Assembly: GCF_049306965.1 (NCBI RefSeq)
Contig: NC_133194.1
Coordinates: 11,664,501 to 11,728,500, forward strand
DNA from: Danio rerio
Taxonomy: Eukaryota; Chordata; Actinopteri; Cypriniformes; Danionidae
Length of the DNA stretch: 64,000 bases
Direction of reading: 5' to 3'
The notes under the pieces are model-generated. The model searched no databases. It was not told the DNA's origin and worked only from the letters and a program-made list of their open reading frames with translations. This document shows, one piece after another, positions 34,101 through 44,308 of the stretch (positions are counted from its first letter, which is position 1; each line of letters begins with the position of its first letter). A program made the position numbers and the translations under genes.

Positions 34101-37100
34101 TCTGGAGGCCCTGGTTCAGAAGGTACTTGCAGTTCTGGGAAGTCAGAACAGCTCTAGCTGCCATTCGTGGGACTTAGATAAAAGCTTTGGCCTTTCGTGG
34201 AACTCAGGTCGCGGCTCTGGCCTTTCATGAAATTCGGTAGGATGTGGCTCCCCTGGAGAATCTGTCAGCTCTGGCAACTCTGGAGGACCTGGCAGCTCTA
34301 AAGGATCTGGCAGCTCTGACATCTCTGGAGGATCTGGCAGGTCTGGAGGATCTGGCAGCTCTGACAGTGATGGAGGATCTGGCAGCTCTAGAGGATCTGG
34401 CAGCTTTAAAGGATCTGGCAGCTCTGGAGGTTCTGGCAGCTCTAAAGGATCTGACAGCTCTGACATTCGTGGGACTTAGATAAAAGCTTTGGCCTTTCGT
34501 GGAACTCAGGTCGCGGCTCTGGCCTTTCATGAAATTCGGTAGGATGTGGCTCCCCTGGAGAATCTGTCAGCTCTGGCAACTCTGGAGGACCTGGCAGCTC
34601 TAAAGGATCTGGCAGCTCTGACATCTCTGGAGGATCTGGCAGGTCTGGAGGATCTGGCAGCTCTGACAGTGATGGAGGATCTGGCAGCTCTAGAGGATCT
34701 GGCAGCTTTAAAGGATCTGGCAGCTCTGGAGGTTCTGGCAGCTCTAAAGGATCTGACAGCTCTGACATTCGTGGGACTTAGATAAAAGCTTTGGCCTTTC
34801 GTGGAACTCAGGTCGCGGCTCTGGCCTTTCATGAAATTCGGTAGGATGTGGCTCCCCTGGAGAATCTGTCAGCTCTGGCAACTCTGGAGGACCTGGCAGC
34901 TCTAAAGGATCTGGCAGCTCTGACATCTCTGGAGGATCTGGCAGGTCTGGAGGATCTGGCAGCTCTGACAGTGATGGAGGATCTGACAGCTCTAGAGGAT
35001 CTGGCAGCTTTAAAGGATCTGGCAGCTCTGGAGGTTCTGGCAGCTCTAAAGGATCTGACAGCTCTGACAGCTCTGGAGGATCTGGCAGCTCTTAAGGATC
35101 TGGCAGCTCTGACAGTGATGGAAGATCTGGCAGCTCTGACAGTGATGGAAGATCTGGCAGCTCTGAAGGATCTGGCAGTTCTAAAATATCTAGCAGCTCT
35201 GACAGCGACAGAGGATCTGGCAGCTCTTAAGAATTCGACAGTGACAGAGGATCTGGCAGCTCTGGTGGTAATGGTAATGGCAGCTCTGGCAGTAACAGCT
35301 CTGGTGGTGGCAGCAGCTCTGGCAACTTAGGTGGTGGAGGCCATTCTTGTGGGTCAGGTAATGGTGATTCAGGAACAGGAAACTGGGCAGAAACTGTGAC
35401 ACGGCAAGACTCAGAACAAGAAACCATTTACTGAACCAATGGTAGATTGTTGCTTACCATCTTGTGAGCAGGTAAACTAAGCCGTTTTGTGAGCGGATGG
35501 ACTGGTGGCCACCATCTCGTGAGCTGAAGAACTGTAGGCAGCTATTCTATGCCGTAACTGTGTTGTAGTGCACTGATGAACTGAAGACAGGAGTATTGGT
35601 GATGCCAGCATAACAGTGGAGTGAGAAGGAAGCCCTGTTGCCAGGTCTTGCTGTCCTTTAAAGGCAGGCAGCAAACATGAGTAGGATTTTGATCACGTTC
35701 CGACACAACCTATAATCAACCAAATATCAACATCATTTGACATTATGACGTTATTGGACCCTGGCTAGTTAGTGAATTTTGGACATTGAATTTTAAATTC
35801 TGGACATGTGAATTTCGACATCACGACCTAAATCTAACCTAATATTGACTTCAAATGACGTGCCTGCTGGGTGCATTGTTGTCACAACATGGCATATTTT
35901 CTTTTTCAAGATCTGTCAAGATCTGTCTTCTTTGGCAAAAGTATGGTTACATGTAACCCAAAGCTTCCATTCAAAAAAATTTAGGAAATTTCTCCTGATT
36001 TAAAAAGAAGGAAGTAAAGCCTTATGAAATAAGCATCGTCATTCAGATTCTTTACTTGATAGATTCCTTCAGCATCTTAAGTTAAACTGGAGATCGTGTC
36101 AGCATGGGCTCTGAACAGTTTTCTCCTTGTTCTTAAGAACATGCAGTGAAGTGACCTCGACGCAAAGCACACCTGCCAAAGCCTCCACATCATCCTCAGC
36201 GTTTTGCATGCCAAACCAAAAAGACCAAACAAAAGCCTCCATTTCTGAGTAAGTACAGCGTGCAATTGTGACTTCGAGCATTTAAAAAAAAAAGACAATT
36301 TTCAGATATTCGTTACCATGAATTATTTACCAGCATCATCAGGGAAGTGAAGACTCCTCCTGAAAATGGGGTGCCAGTTGATAGCTCCTCTGCTGAAAGC
36401 CTACAAGTAAGTTTGTTTTTAATTGAATTGGAATATTAACTTTTCTCTAGAATTTACGTTTGTCTCATCTCTACTCCAAATCTCAGGTGTGTCAAAAACA
36501 CAAGTGCTGTAATTCAGAAGAAGTGTTTGCTTCTGAGAACAACCTGAATGAGCATTACACCACAGGACAGAACAAAAGAGGTATATTGTTATTTTTTAAA
36601 AATATCAGTTTCACTACTCTAAATGTCAATTCCATCTGGACATTAATTACTTGTTCACTTGTTCAACAGATGTTGGTGATATCAGGTTGCTTTCTGGCAA
36701 AGAAGAGTCAGATTTGTCATCTTTCAAGTCACCAAAGTAGGTTTATTTTACATCACTCTGTTTGTTTAAACAGCAATCAGTTAGACTACAAAAGTTACAA
36801 AACAGTTCAATATTGCCTTCCCACGAGATTAATATAACAATATCAGCTGCATTTCTCTCTTATTTTGAAATTAAGGCAGTGATTTTGAAAACCTTTGAAA
36901 ACAAGGGAGGAGTGATGGTATTCACATGGGGGCGGGGGTGGGGGAAAGGGGGTAGGTGGTATTCTGCATATTTTTTGCTAAATACATGTCTACAGGTCCA
37001 GTGCACAAGTTCTATCTCTGTATTGAGGCATTTGACTAACCGACTGTATGTAAACCTGCATTTTCAGAACTTGATGCATCCGAGACAAGATTTGAAAAGT

Positions 37101-39787
37101 AAGGTTGTAGCAAGCCTACCTACAAGTTAAGAGTTTGTCGGTTGCTTAAAACCCACATAAAAGATTGCTATAGTTCGCAGCACTCCAGCAAAATATATAG
37201 ATATTTAAAAAATATTTATAAACACAAATAAATTGGTATTTATCTAACTCACAGAACCAACAAGGGTACATTTTATGGCCCTTTCACTTGAGAAGCAAGA
37301 GATGAACAACTACATTTGGGCTAATCCCCGAATGTCTGGACCCTGGTTGGAACTGATGTTTCCTATCCCCATCATATTATAGTATTTTGTGCTGGTAAAC
37401 TTTCTGTTGGCTAAAAGCTGATTTATACTTCTGTGTCAAGTGATCGGCATGACCCACATCGCTTGCCTTGCGCGTAGCCATGCATACACTTATGTGTGCG
37501 GTTCTGACGCTGAATCCCTGTGTGAATGGGGCATAACAAGTTTGTGCAACTCTCGGTCCCGCGAACACTTGTCAGGGATACCAAGCCGACCAATCACAGA
37601 GCTTGCACTTTGTGTTGTTGTGACGTGCAGTTGCATCAGCGTCGGCAACAGCCACGAAGAGGGCTATGTGACCACGCAAAGGCTGCACCAGAGCATATGT
37701 GTGAACTTGATGCAGAAGTATAAATCAGCCTTAAATTAGCCTTTAGTCCTCATGCATCAATGAGCCTTTGGTGCATTAAGAGATACTATTTTCGCAGAGG
37801 GAGACCCCCAGAACTAAATATGGAATCTTAACCAAGAAGGCCCAGAGCAGTAACCTGTGCACAGGGCCTTTTCAAAGAAACTCTGAACCAGTCCCCTTGA
37901 CATAACATCTTTTCCCTTATCACTGAATATCTTTCTTCAATTCATTCATTCATTCATGGTTCTTTAGCTTAGGGAGCACTTACACTAGGCTATCCAAACA
38001 ATGGACGGGCTTGTTTCCCGGTTCGTTTGACAAGTGTGAGTGCTCTGAATCAGGCCCAGGCACGATCCAGTTGGCTGGCTCTGGCCCGGTTGGAAGAGGT
38101 GTGGCAAAACGCTTGTAGTTCGAAAGCAGAATGATAGGGAACAGGGGAGGGAAGACCAGCTTGCTCGAGCACGGTTCAAGCCAACTGTACCTAGTGTGAG
38201 TCTTTTATTTATCAGGGGTTTCCACAGCAGATTGAACCAACACTCAAGATCTTTATTCCTGTCTATTGCTTCTGCATCAAACATGCTAGTTGTTTGTTTA
38301 CTGTCTATCGTCCTGAATGATTTTTTAGATGATCAGTGTTATACACTTTACCTGTGACTGGTCATAATGTTTTGGCTCATATTGTATGTTCTAAATGACT
38401 TATTTACGTAGTTATTATTTCAAGCACAATAAGTTTATACCTAAACTTTTGAATATATTTGTAAATATATAAAATTATTTGGTTAATTCCACATTTGTTT
38501 GTAATTATGCATATTTTGAACTGCATGGTGTAGATTTTTGCCTGTTTTGTAAAACTGAACCAATTTGGTTTGGCTTTTTTTCAATCAGGAGGCAGTTATG
38601 TACCTGCTCACCTAAAGATGAAACATTGACTCTGAGAACTGGGAAAAGACTGAGAAAAAGGTTGGCTATATCAAAACATTTCTGAATTCAGAAGTAGTGC
38701 ATGTCAAAATAAAAGTCATTCTACAGTACCCAAATACAAATCTCACTTTCATATGCATGAAAACTAAGTAGAGTTTGCTTACATTTTAGTGACTTCAGAT
38801 TGCCCGATGACCACAAAGAGCCTGATATCAGCTCAAGTGAGAAGGAAAGATGGAACAGTGTAAGTTAGATCTGCATTTAGCCCTACTATTTACATTAAAT
38901 CAACATGATTGTCAAAAATGACTGTGCAACTCTTTTTGAATTTCTAGCAATGCGATTGTGGGGCGAATGCAAGGAATCCACAGGTCCTTCTGTCATTTGA
39001 GCCAGAGCACATGAAGGAGAAGAGGTTTTTGTATGATGGAAGATCCAATAATAAGAACGTCACCACAAACATGCCTGATCAACCTTTTGAAGTGCATGCT
39101 TCTTGGGAAGGGTGTGCTGTTGAGATAATTATAAACATTGCTAAGCATAGCACAGATGTCTTGGACTTCAGCAACAGTGCAGCAACCAGACCAAGCTGTT
39201 TTGACCATTATGTCCAAATAATTTCTTTTCTTATTGGATTTTGGCTAAAACATTCAAAGCAGGATATCATCTTGTCAGTTGGTAGATTCTCCGTACGGCT
39301 GCAAGCAAGTGATCTGTACTGTTGCCCAATCAAAGAAGACGACAAAGAGTTACGTCTTCAAGACAAAAAGCTTTCTTATGCAACATTGAGTCCATCAGAA
39401 AAATTTGCTAAAAAATATTCAGAAACAATTTGGAACTACATGGTGGGGAACCATGACAAAGTTAATTCTCTTGTACAAACCCCTCAGGATGCCATTGCAG
39501 TATGTGCCATTTTGTTCTCGGAGGTCATCAGGTATCCTAACATGCTTTTCCACAACATCCTCATGATGCTGTATTACAAATCATGGGATGACTTTTGTGA
39601 CCATCATCCCATGGTAAGAGGAGGATCATGGAAACATCAGAACAATGATGTCCCTGCAAAGGTTAAAAGGATCGAAAAAAACAACCTTTTATTTTTTGCC
39701 AAGGAAATGATGAGAGGTGGAGGAGTTTTATTCCACGTTTCTGTTTCAATGCAATTAAAAATGCAAAATTATGAAACAGAAATTTAA
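25344..39787 (+). CDS. unrecognised 11-exon gene, predicted 509-residue basic protein
   Basis: Eleven exons join in consistent phase: 25344-25351, 26964-27003, 30067-30160, 30269-30361, 32334-32412, 36334-36406, 36487-36580, 36670-36736, 38589-38660, 38790-38859 and 38948-39787 (1530 nt with stop). All introns are GT-AG; the donor after 38660 (gttggc) is weak. The start MNRHSKRRYFPKAEKM and the following exons are Lys/Arg/Ser-rich (RRGKKSFIRDERKSK, KDGHKRRRSAESK), which suggests a nuclear protein. Residues from about 130 read VCQKHKCCNSEEVFASENNL NEH, reminiscent of a degenerate C2H2 finger. The last exon (residues 231-509) opens with QCDCGANARNPQVLLSFEPE and is a compact, mixed hydrophobic-charged domain (WEGCAVEIIINIAKHS, HYVQIISFLIGFW, VKRIEKNNLLFFAKEMMRGG). 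I do not recognise the family and no function is claimed. The unbroken phase over ten joins argues for a functional gene. Confidence 0.72.
25953..26028. repeat. (TA)n microsatellite
   Basis: An uninterrupted TA run of about 38 units in the first intron of the 11-exon gene. Confidence 0.95.
26029..26963. other. intron sequence, no feature seen
   Basis: AT-rich; short minus-strand open frames have no recognisable content. Confidence 0.4.
27027..27107. repeat. (CA)n microsatellite
   Basis: CA repeats with a short CATGCATGCACGCACGC interruption, just after the second exon of the 11-exon gene. Confidence 0.95.
27727..29227. mobile_element. 1.5-kb TTAA-flanked DNA element
   Basis: The ends AGAGCCCATATTAT and ATAATATGGGCTCT are perfect inverts flanked by TTAA (27723-27726 and 29228-29231). 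The interior holds (CA)n and (GT)n tracts, a CT run and a GC-rich block (28105-28545, repeated CCGCTCCCGC phrases) that may be a further insert. No transposase frame is visible. TTAA targets fit piggyBac or Kolobok families. Confidence 0.8.
29270..29822 (+). mobile_element. Tc1-like transposon, 3' remnant
   Basis: At 29358-29550 the plus strand reads PDLNPFEHVFHLLKTKLKGK and then NKQELKTVAVEAWHSI, followed by AVIDCKGFATKN, the C-terminal end of a Tc1 transposase. The right end has CCAAATATTTATGG. The 5' half is absent and the frame is interrupted. Confidence 0.85.
30790..31240 (+). repeat. possible solo LTR-like fossil
   Basis: A stretch ending with CAATAAAGG and then TTCGAGTCTCCTGGACTGGG resembles the polyadenylation and U5 part of a fish retroviral LTR. 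No internal region or target duplication is seen. This is a tentative reading of a lone, old fragment in an intron. Confidence 0.3.
31241..32333. other. intron sequence with a possible coding relic
   Basis: A (GT)n tract lies at 31414-31433. Around 31730-31860 one plus frame reads EDWNTVKATTYVKTFFTSLL, then RFLRDLKMRKNTLKD, before stops; this looks protein-like but I cannot name it. Nothing else is recognised. Confidence 0.35.
32710..35335. repeat. GGATCTGGCAGCTCT minisatellite, 2.6 kb
   Basis: Hundreds of 9- to 18-bp units built on GGATCTGGCAGCTCT/GACAGTGATGGA. The plus strand would read Gly-Ser repeats and the minus strand Leu-Pro-Asp/Glu repeats (SELPDPLELPDPPELP, EPKPPDPLGLNELPVP). Longer blocks of 60 bp (TTCAGGAGGCTTTGGCTCAG) occur at 32820-32950, 33400-33530 and 34000-34130. 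A higher-order triplication lies within it. It sits in intron 5 of the 11-exon gene, with stops in every long frame, so I treat it as non-coding. The minus strand beyond it (to 35674) reads SSAHEMVATSPSAHKTA, so the array may derive from a minus-strand coding sequence. Confidence 0.88.
34168..35070. repeat. 302-bp higher-order tandem triplication
   Basis: Blocks starting near 34168, 34470 and 34772 are almost identical (offset exactly 302 bp; a 240-bp stretch at 34244 is repeated without change at 34546 and with very few changes at 34848). As 302 is not a multiple of three, the triplication shifts frame each time. Confidence 0.92.
35690..36333. other. intron sequence, no feature assigned
   Basis: A CGTGCCTGCTGGGTGCATTG phrase near 35855 is typical of a dispersed cyprinid repeat. 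A 60-codon minus frame at 36099-36281 (MLEVTIARCTYSEMEAFVWS) is protein-like but unsupported. Confidence 0.35.
37412..37735. mobile_element. MITE with AAGCTGATTTATACTTCTG ends
   Basis: The left AGCTGATTTATACTTCTG and the right CAGAAGTATAAATCAGCC are inverted; the interior is GC-richer than the flanks. It is about 320 bp, with no coding capacity, and lies in intron 8 of the 11-exon gene. Confidence 0.75.
37938..38260 (-). repeat. DANA SINE fragment split by a 220-bp palindromic MITE
   Basis: ATTCATTCATTCATTC at 37940 and TTATTTATCAGGGGTTTCCACAGCAG at about 38205 are the 3' tail region of a minus-strand DANA. Between them (about 37977-38203) is an insert with ends CACTTACACTAGG and CCTAGTGTGAGT. 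Confidence 0.65.
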
Positions 39788-39926
39788 GGAGGCTCTTTTA
39801 AGGAGAGGCTTCTGGGGTATGGGAGCTGAACACGCAGCAACCCTTGAAGTTTCACCCAAAGAGAGACTTTATAATAATAATAATAATAATAATAATGTTA
39901 TTTTTATATTGCATTGTTTTTACTAT

Positions 39927-40735
39927 GGGCGACGCGGTGGCGCAGTAGGTAGTGCTGTCGCCTCACAGCAAGAAGGTCGCTGTTTCAAGCCTTGGCTGGG
40001 TCAGTTGGCATTTCTGTGTGGAGTTTGCATGTTCTCCCCGCGTTCGCGTGGGTTTCCTCCGGGTGCTCCGGTTTCCCCCACAAATCCAAAGACATGCATT
40101 GTATTTGTATATATTTATTGATTTATTTTTATAATATTTATATATAATATTTATATAATATATATAATATAATATGTATATAATTTTGTATTAAATAAGT
40201 TTTTATATTTAAATAAATTTTATTTATTGACTATACTGAGTCTGTCATTTTGTGAGTTGTCACTGGAAGGCATGAGAGGACTAATAATATTTTGATATGA
40301 CAAATAAAATGTATTGTCATGACTGTTAATTAAACAGTTGGGTAACACATTAGGTCACAATTCACAGTATTAACAAACCCTTAAATATCACTACTAGCTT
40401 TAAAAAAAGCTAATAATTTGCTGTTTATTAGTTAGTAAGGTAAAAACTGGGTAGGGCTAGGGATGCAGAATAAGATAATACGTTATAGCTACTAATGAGC
40501 GGTTAATTTATTAATAATAGGCAGGTAATAGTAGTTACTACCATGAGTTGTGACTAAAACTGAAGTGTTACCGACATTTGTTATCATGTGTATGGGTGTT
40601 TCCCAGTGATGGATTGCAGCTGGAAGGGCATTCGCTGCATAAAACATATGCTGGATAAGTTGGCGGTTCATTCTGCTGTGGCTACCCCAGATTATTAAAA
40701 GGACTAAGCCGAAAAGAAAATGAATGAAGGAATGA
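39927..40735 (+). repeat. DANA SINE split by about 490 bp
   Basis: The 5' part is at 39927-40101 (GACGCGGTGGCGCAGTAGGT ... AAGACATGC) and the 3' part at 40592-40735 (GTTTCCCAGTGATGGATTGC ... GAAAATGAATGAAGG). The intervening DNA holds AT-rich sequence and a small element with GGGTAACAC / GTGTTACC ends (about 40340-40572). Confidence 0.82.
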
Positions 40736-41238
40736 ATAATGATATATCACGAAATCTGTATGAACCATGAAGGAAAAAAGTATCAGTACACTGTTTTTCA
40801 ACTTTATTTGGTAATTCTTTCTTACTTAATATTAGGATACTGCTAAGCATACATATACAGTTTTTGCATCTTTCATTAGGATGGAAATAAACTTGCAAAG
40901 AGTTCAAGACCAATGAAATAGTGTTGTGATCACACATTGCAATGTTATTTCTGTTATATAAATGCATACCACATTTGCATTACAGAATAAAAGACTTCTC
41001 CCTGCAGTAGAGGAGGATGGAAACGGATAAATGGATCAAACATGAAATCAATAAACAAATGTTCTTCAAGCCATTTCATTGAAAATAAAGTATTTCAATA
41101 AGCTTATTTATAATGTAAAAATCATTTTTACAACACTGTTTACTTGTTAGTCAGGTCAACCAGGTACTGGTGCTGAAGTATTTGTATTTAAGAAAACCCG
41201 ATGCATTAATAATTAAAGTCAATGCACTAAAGTCTGTG
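40736..41238. other. no feature seen
   Basis: AT-rich intergenic sequence with no open frame of note. Confidence 0.4.
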
Positions 41239-41632
41239 GCTGCGTCCGAAACCGCCTACTACTCAGTAGGTACTGCATTTGAATTTAAACATACTACTTG
41301 GCCGTTAGAAAAGTACGTTCTATGCAGTGTGAATGTGAAAAGTATGAATGGAATTCGGACGTACTACATCCGCCATTTTGTCATGGTCACATGACCTATC
41401 TGCGTCAGTTGCGTCGCTTCACTCCCATTCATGAGTTCTATCGCAGGGCATTATGGGATAGCGCAGCGTGCATGGAATGCGCACTCCAGAATCTCGCCGG
41501 AAATAGTAAGTCATCTGGGAACTTCTCGCATACTGATTGTCGAATTCTGTGAATTCGGACATTCTACTCGGCTCGCATACTGATTTTAGTGTACTATATA
41601 GTATGAAAATATGCGGTTTCGGACGCAGCCTG
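41239..41632. mobile_element. MITE with CTGCGTCCGAAACCGC ends
   Basis: CTGCGTCCGAAACCGC and GCGGTTTCGGACGCAG are perfect inverted ends; further inner inverted text (CAGTAGGTACTGCAT / ATATAGTATGAAAAT) fits a known hAT-like fish MITE layout. It is 394 bp and non-coding. Confidence 0.82.
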
Positions 41633-41834
41633 TGTAAACTTTTTGTCAGTGATCCTGTGTTTTTTAGCAACCTTATTTTTTTTCAAATATTTCCCAATTT
41701 AGAGAAATTTTAGATCTGAAAAAGCATACACAGCGGCCTCTGGTGGATTCATGAAAACAAAAACTGCAAAAAAAAAACATGGCTCCTGCGAAGTATTTGC
41801 AGCTCCACAAAAATGTATATAGGGCTACGTTTTT

Positions 41835-42025
41835 GAAAATATCTAGTAAAATATTATTTACTGTCATCATGGATCAAGGATAAAATAAAGTATTTAGAAA
41901 ATATTGTTAGAAAATTGTTGTTAAAACTATTGTATTAATAAATGTGTTGAAAAAAAATCGTATTTCCATTAGACATGAATTGGGGAATAAAGATAAATGG
42001 GGGGGGGGGGGGGACTTCAACTGTA
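41835..42025 (+). mobile_element. Tc1-like MITE, 5'-truncated
   Basis: Matches the second half of the copy at 42376-42908 (AATATTATTTACTGTCATCATGG ... GACTTCAACTGTA), with a G14 run replacing the usual short G run. A long (TA)n tract follows. Confidence 0.8.
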
Positions 42026-42031
42026 TATATG

Positions 42032-42116
<85 letters not shown>
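42026..42116. repeat. (TA)n microsatellite
   Basis: Nearly pure TA, starting exactly at the end of a Tc1-like MITE. Confidence 0.95.
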
Positions 42117-42119
<3 letters not shown>

Positions 42120-42375
42120 CATACATACACACACACATATTGGTCAACATTTAAGGTGGATCAAAAAAGTTTGATAGTTTTAGAGATTTAGTTTTAGGAC
42201 AATGTTTCTGAAAAGTTTTAATATTGAAACACCTCATCAAATTGTATCAAAGCCTTTCATCAATGTTGTCCTAAAACTGTTCAGCAACCCCCATTTTTGT
42301 CCATTTTTGATTTGAAAAACTTTTTTGGTCCACTTACACCCATGGTTTTACTCTAAAAAGCATTGTACAGTGTGT

Positions 42376-42908
42376 ACAGTTGAAGTTAGAATTATTAGCC
42401 ACCCTTTGAATTTTTTTCTTTTTTAAATATTTCCTAAATTATGTTTAACAGAGCAAGGAAATTTCCACAGTATGTCTGATAAAATTTTTTCTTCTGGAGA
42501 AAGTCTTATTTGTTTTGTTTCCGCTAGAATTAAAGCAGTTTTAAATTTTTTAAATATCATTTCAAGGTTAAAATTATTATCCAGTTTAAGCAATTTTTGT
42601 CAACAGTCTACAGAACAAACCATCGTTATTTAATGACTTGCCTAATTACCCTATCCTGCCTAATAAACCTCATTAAACCTACCTACTTAAGCCTTTAAAT
42701 GTCATTTTAAGCTGTATAGAAGTGTCTTGAAAAACATCTAGTCAAATATTATTTACTGTCATCATGGCAAAGATAAAATAAATCAGTTATTAGAAGTGAG
42801 TCATTAAAACTATTATGTTTAGAAATGTGTTGAAGAAAATCTTCTCTTCGTTAAACAGAAATTGGGGGAAAAATAAACGGGGGCTAATAATTCTGACTTC
42901 AACTGTAT
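42376..42908 (+). mobile_element. Tc1/mariner-type MITE, full length
   Basis: The ends TACAGTTGAAGTTAGAATTATTAGCC (given as its first part TACAGTTGAAGTTAGAATT) and the inverted GAATTATTAGCC counterpart at 42880-42908 (CTAATAATTCTGACTTCAAC TGTA) bound a 533-bp element. TACAGTTGAAGTC is a Tc1-like terminus. There is no transposase frame; TA flanks are expected. Confidence 0.82.
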
Positions 42909-43229
42909 AGTGTGCCCACAGTCATATTGAAGTGAAAGAAACACAATAAGTGTTGACGTTAAAAATAGGTCCCAAATCCCAGTGATTTGGTGATGTAGGA
43001 GTGCAGTTTCCCCGCCCACCAAATTGATTGAATGTCTCTATAACATGTATACGCAGAGCATGTTCATTTTTTTTTGCAAAGAAACTGGGATTAAAACATG
43101 TTACAAGTCTCTGTGATCAGCTGCACACTATAATTAGTTTTATAAGTTTTAAACATTTTTAAAACAGAGCATGTTTGTAATAAAGACAGTAATATCACCA
43201 TGTAATTCTTAACCGCTCTTATTACCATT

Positions 43230-43335
43230 GCCACATGGTGTCAGTAAATGTTAGTACTGCACTAAGCACTTTGTGCAGCCTTGTTGCAGTTGGAAACATG
43301 CTATATAAATAAATTGAACTTGAACTTGAACTATC
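43230..43335 (+). repeat. short 3' end of a LINE/SINE
   Basis: GGAAACATGCTATATAAATAAATTGAACTTGAACTTGAAC is the type of 3' terminus with a short tandem TTGAACT tail used by CR1/L2-like LINEs and their SINEs. Only about 100 bp remains. Confidence 0.5.
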
Positions 43336-43577
43336 ACTGACTGCTGTTTAACTGACCAAACGCATGAGATGCAGACAACTTATCCAGCTTGCACGTTGGA
43401 GCAGTGGGTGGGGAGAAGCAGCTCGTTTGGATTTAAAGCCACAGGCTACAAAAACAGCTTCTCTGAAGCCGGACACCAAAAATGGGCAGATTCGATATAA
43501 TATAATAAATTATCTGATGGATATTTTGAGCTGAAACTTTACAGGCAAATTCTGGAGACACCAAAGGCTTACAACTT

Positions 43578-43994
43578 CACTGTAAGAGCCAACAGTCAAC
43601 TTTGTCAACTGAAATGAGTGTAGTTAACTCAAAGTTGACTGAAAGTTAATTCTACTCATTTGAACTTAGTGTTAAAGGTAATGAGTTAATTAAAAACCTC
43701 ATTACTTCAACTTAAATAAAGTTCACAATACTTATATAAATTAGTTTTTTAACTCAAATTGTTTGTAGCACTGGGTTTCCTCAAATGATTTGAGTTGCCT
43801 TATTGGGTTTTACAGTACTCAGTTGGTTTGAGTTCTCTTCATTTATTAGGTTTTACTGTGCTCAAATTGCTTCATTTACTTAAATGGATTAAGTTCACAG
43901 TACTCATTAGGATTGTTTTTTTAACTTAAATGGTTTGTCGCAATTGATTTCCTCAAACGGTTTGAGTTACCCTAACTTTTGGGGTATTACAGTG
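43578..43994. mobile_element. CACTG-ended non-autonomous element
   Basis: It starts CACTGTAAGAGCC and ends GGGGTATTACAGTG. The interior contains repeated AGTTAACTCAAAGTTGAC and TTTCCTCAAATGATTTGAG motifs in direct and inverted order. This is the cleanest family member in the window. Confidence 0.72.
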
Positions 43995-44308
43995 TTGTAA
44001 AATGGGTAAAATAGGTGCCCTTTAAACAAGGCAGTGTGAAGACTAAATAAACCAGTACATCATGAAAACTCTTCAGAAATGTTAAATTATTGAATTAATT
44101 TGTTTAATGTTTGCATCAGCATCAGAGTTTTGGATGAACAGCCATTAAATAAAGAGACAGAAACCGCTCACATTCGGTTGTAAACTATTTAAAAATATAT
44201 TTATTTGTGTTTCAGAGATGAACAAACTTCTCATGGGTTTGAAATTCCATTACAATGAAAATTTTCATTTACAATCTGGGGTTTAAATAAAACACTGTTT
44301 CTTGATGC

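Noticed and set aside
36099-36281. 60-codon minus-strand frame MLEVTIARCTYSEMEAF...
   Set aside because: Protein-like composition but no splice partners, family or conserved context; it lies in an intron of the 11-exon gene.
37067-37099. Possible extra exon of the 11-exon gene (ELDASETRFEK)
   Set aside because: It has AG and GT borders, but its phase does not fit between exons 8 and 9; it could be an alternative exon only with another unseen exon.
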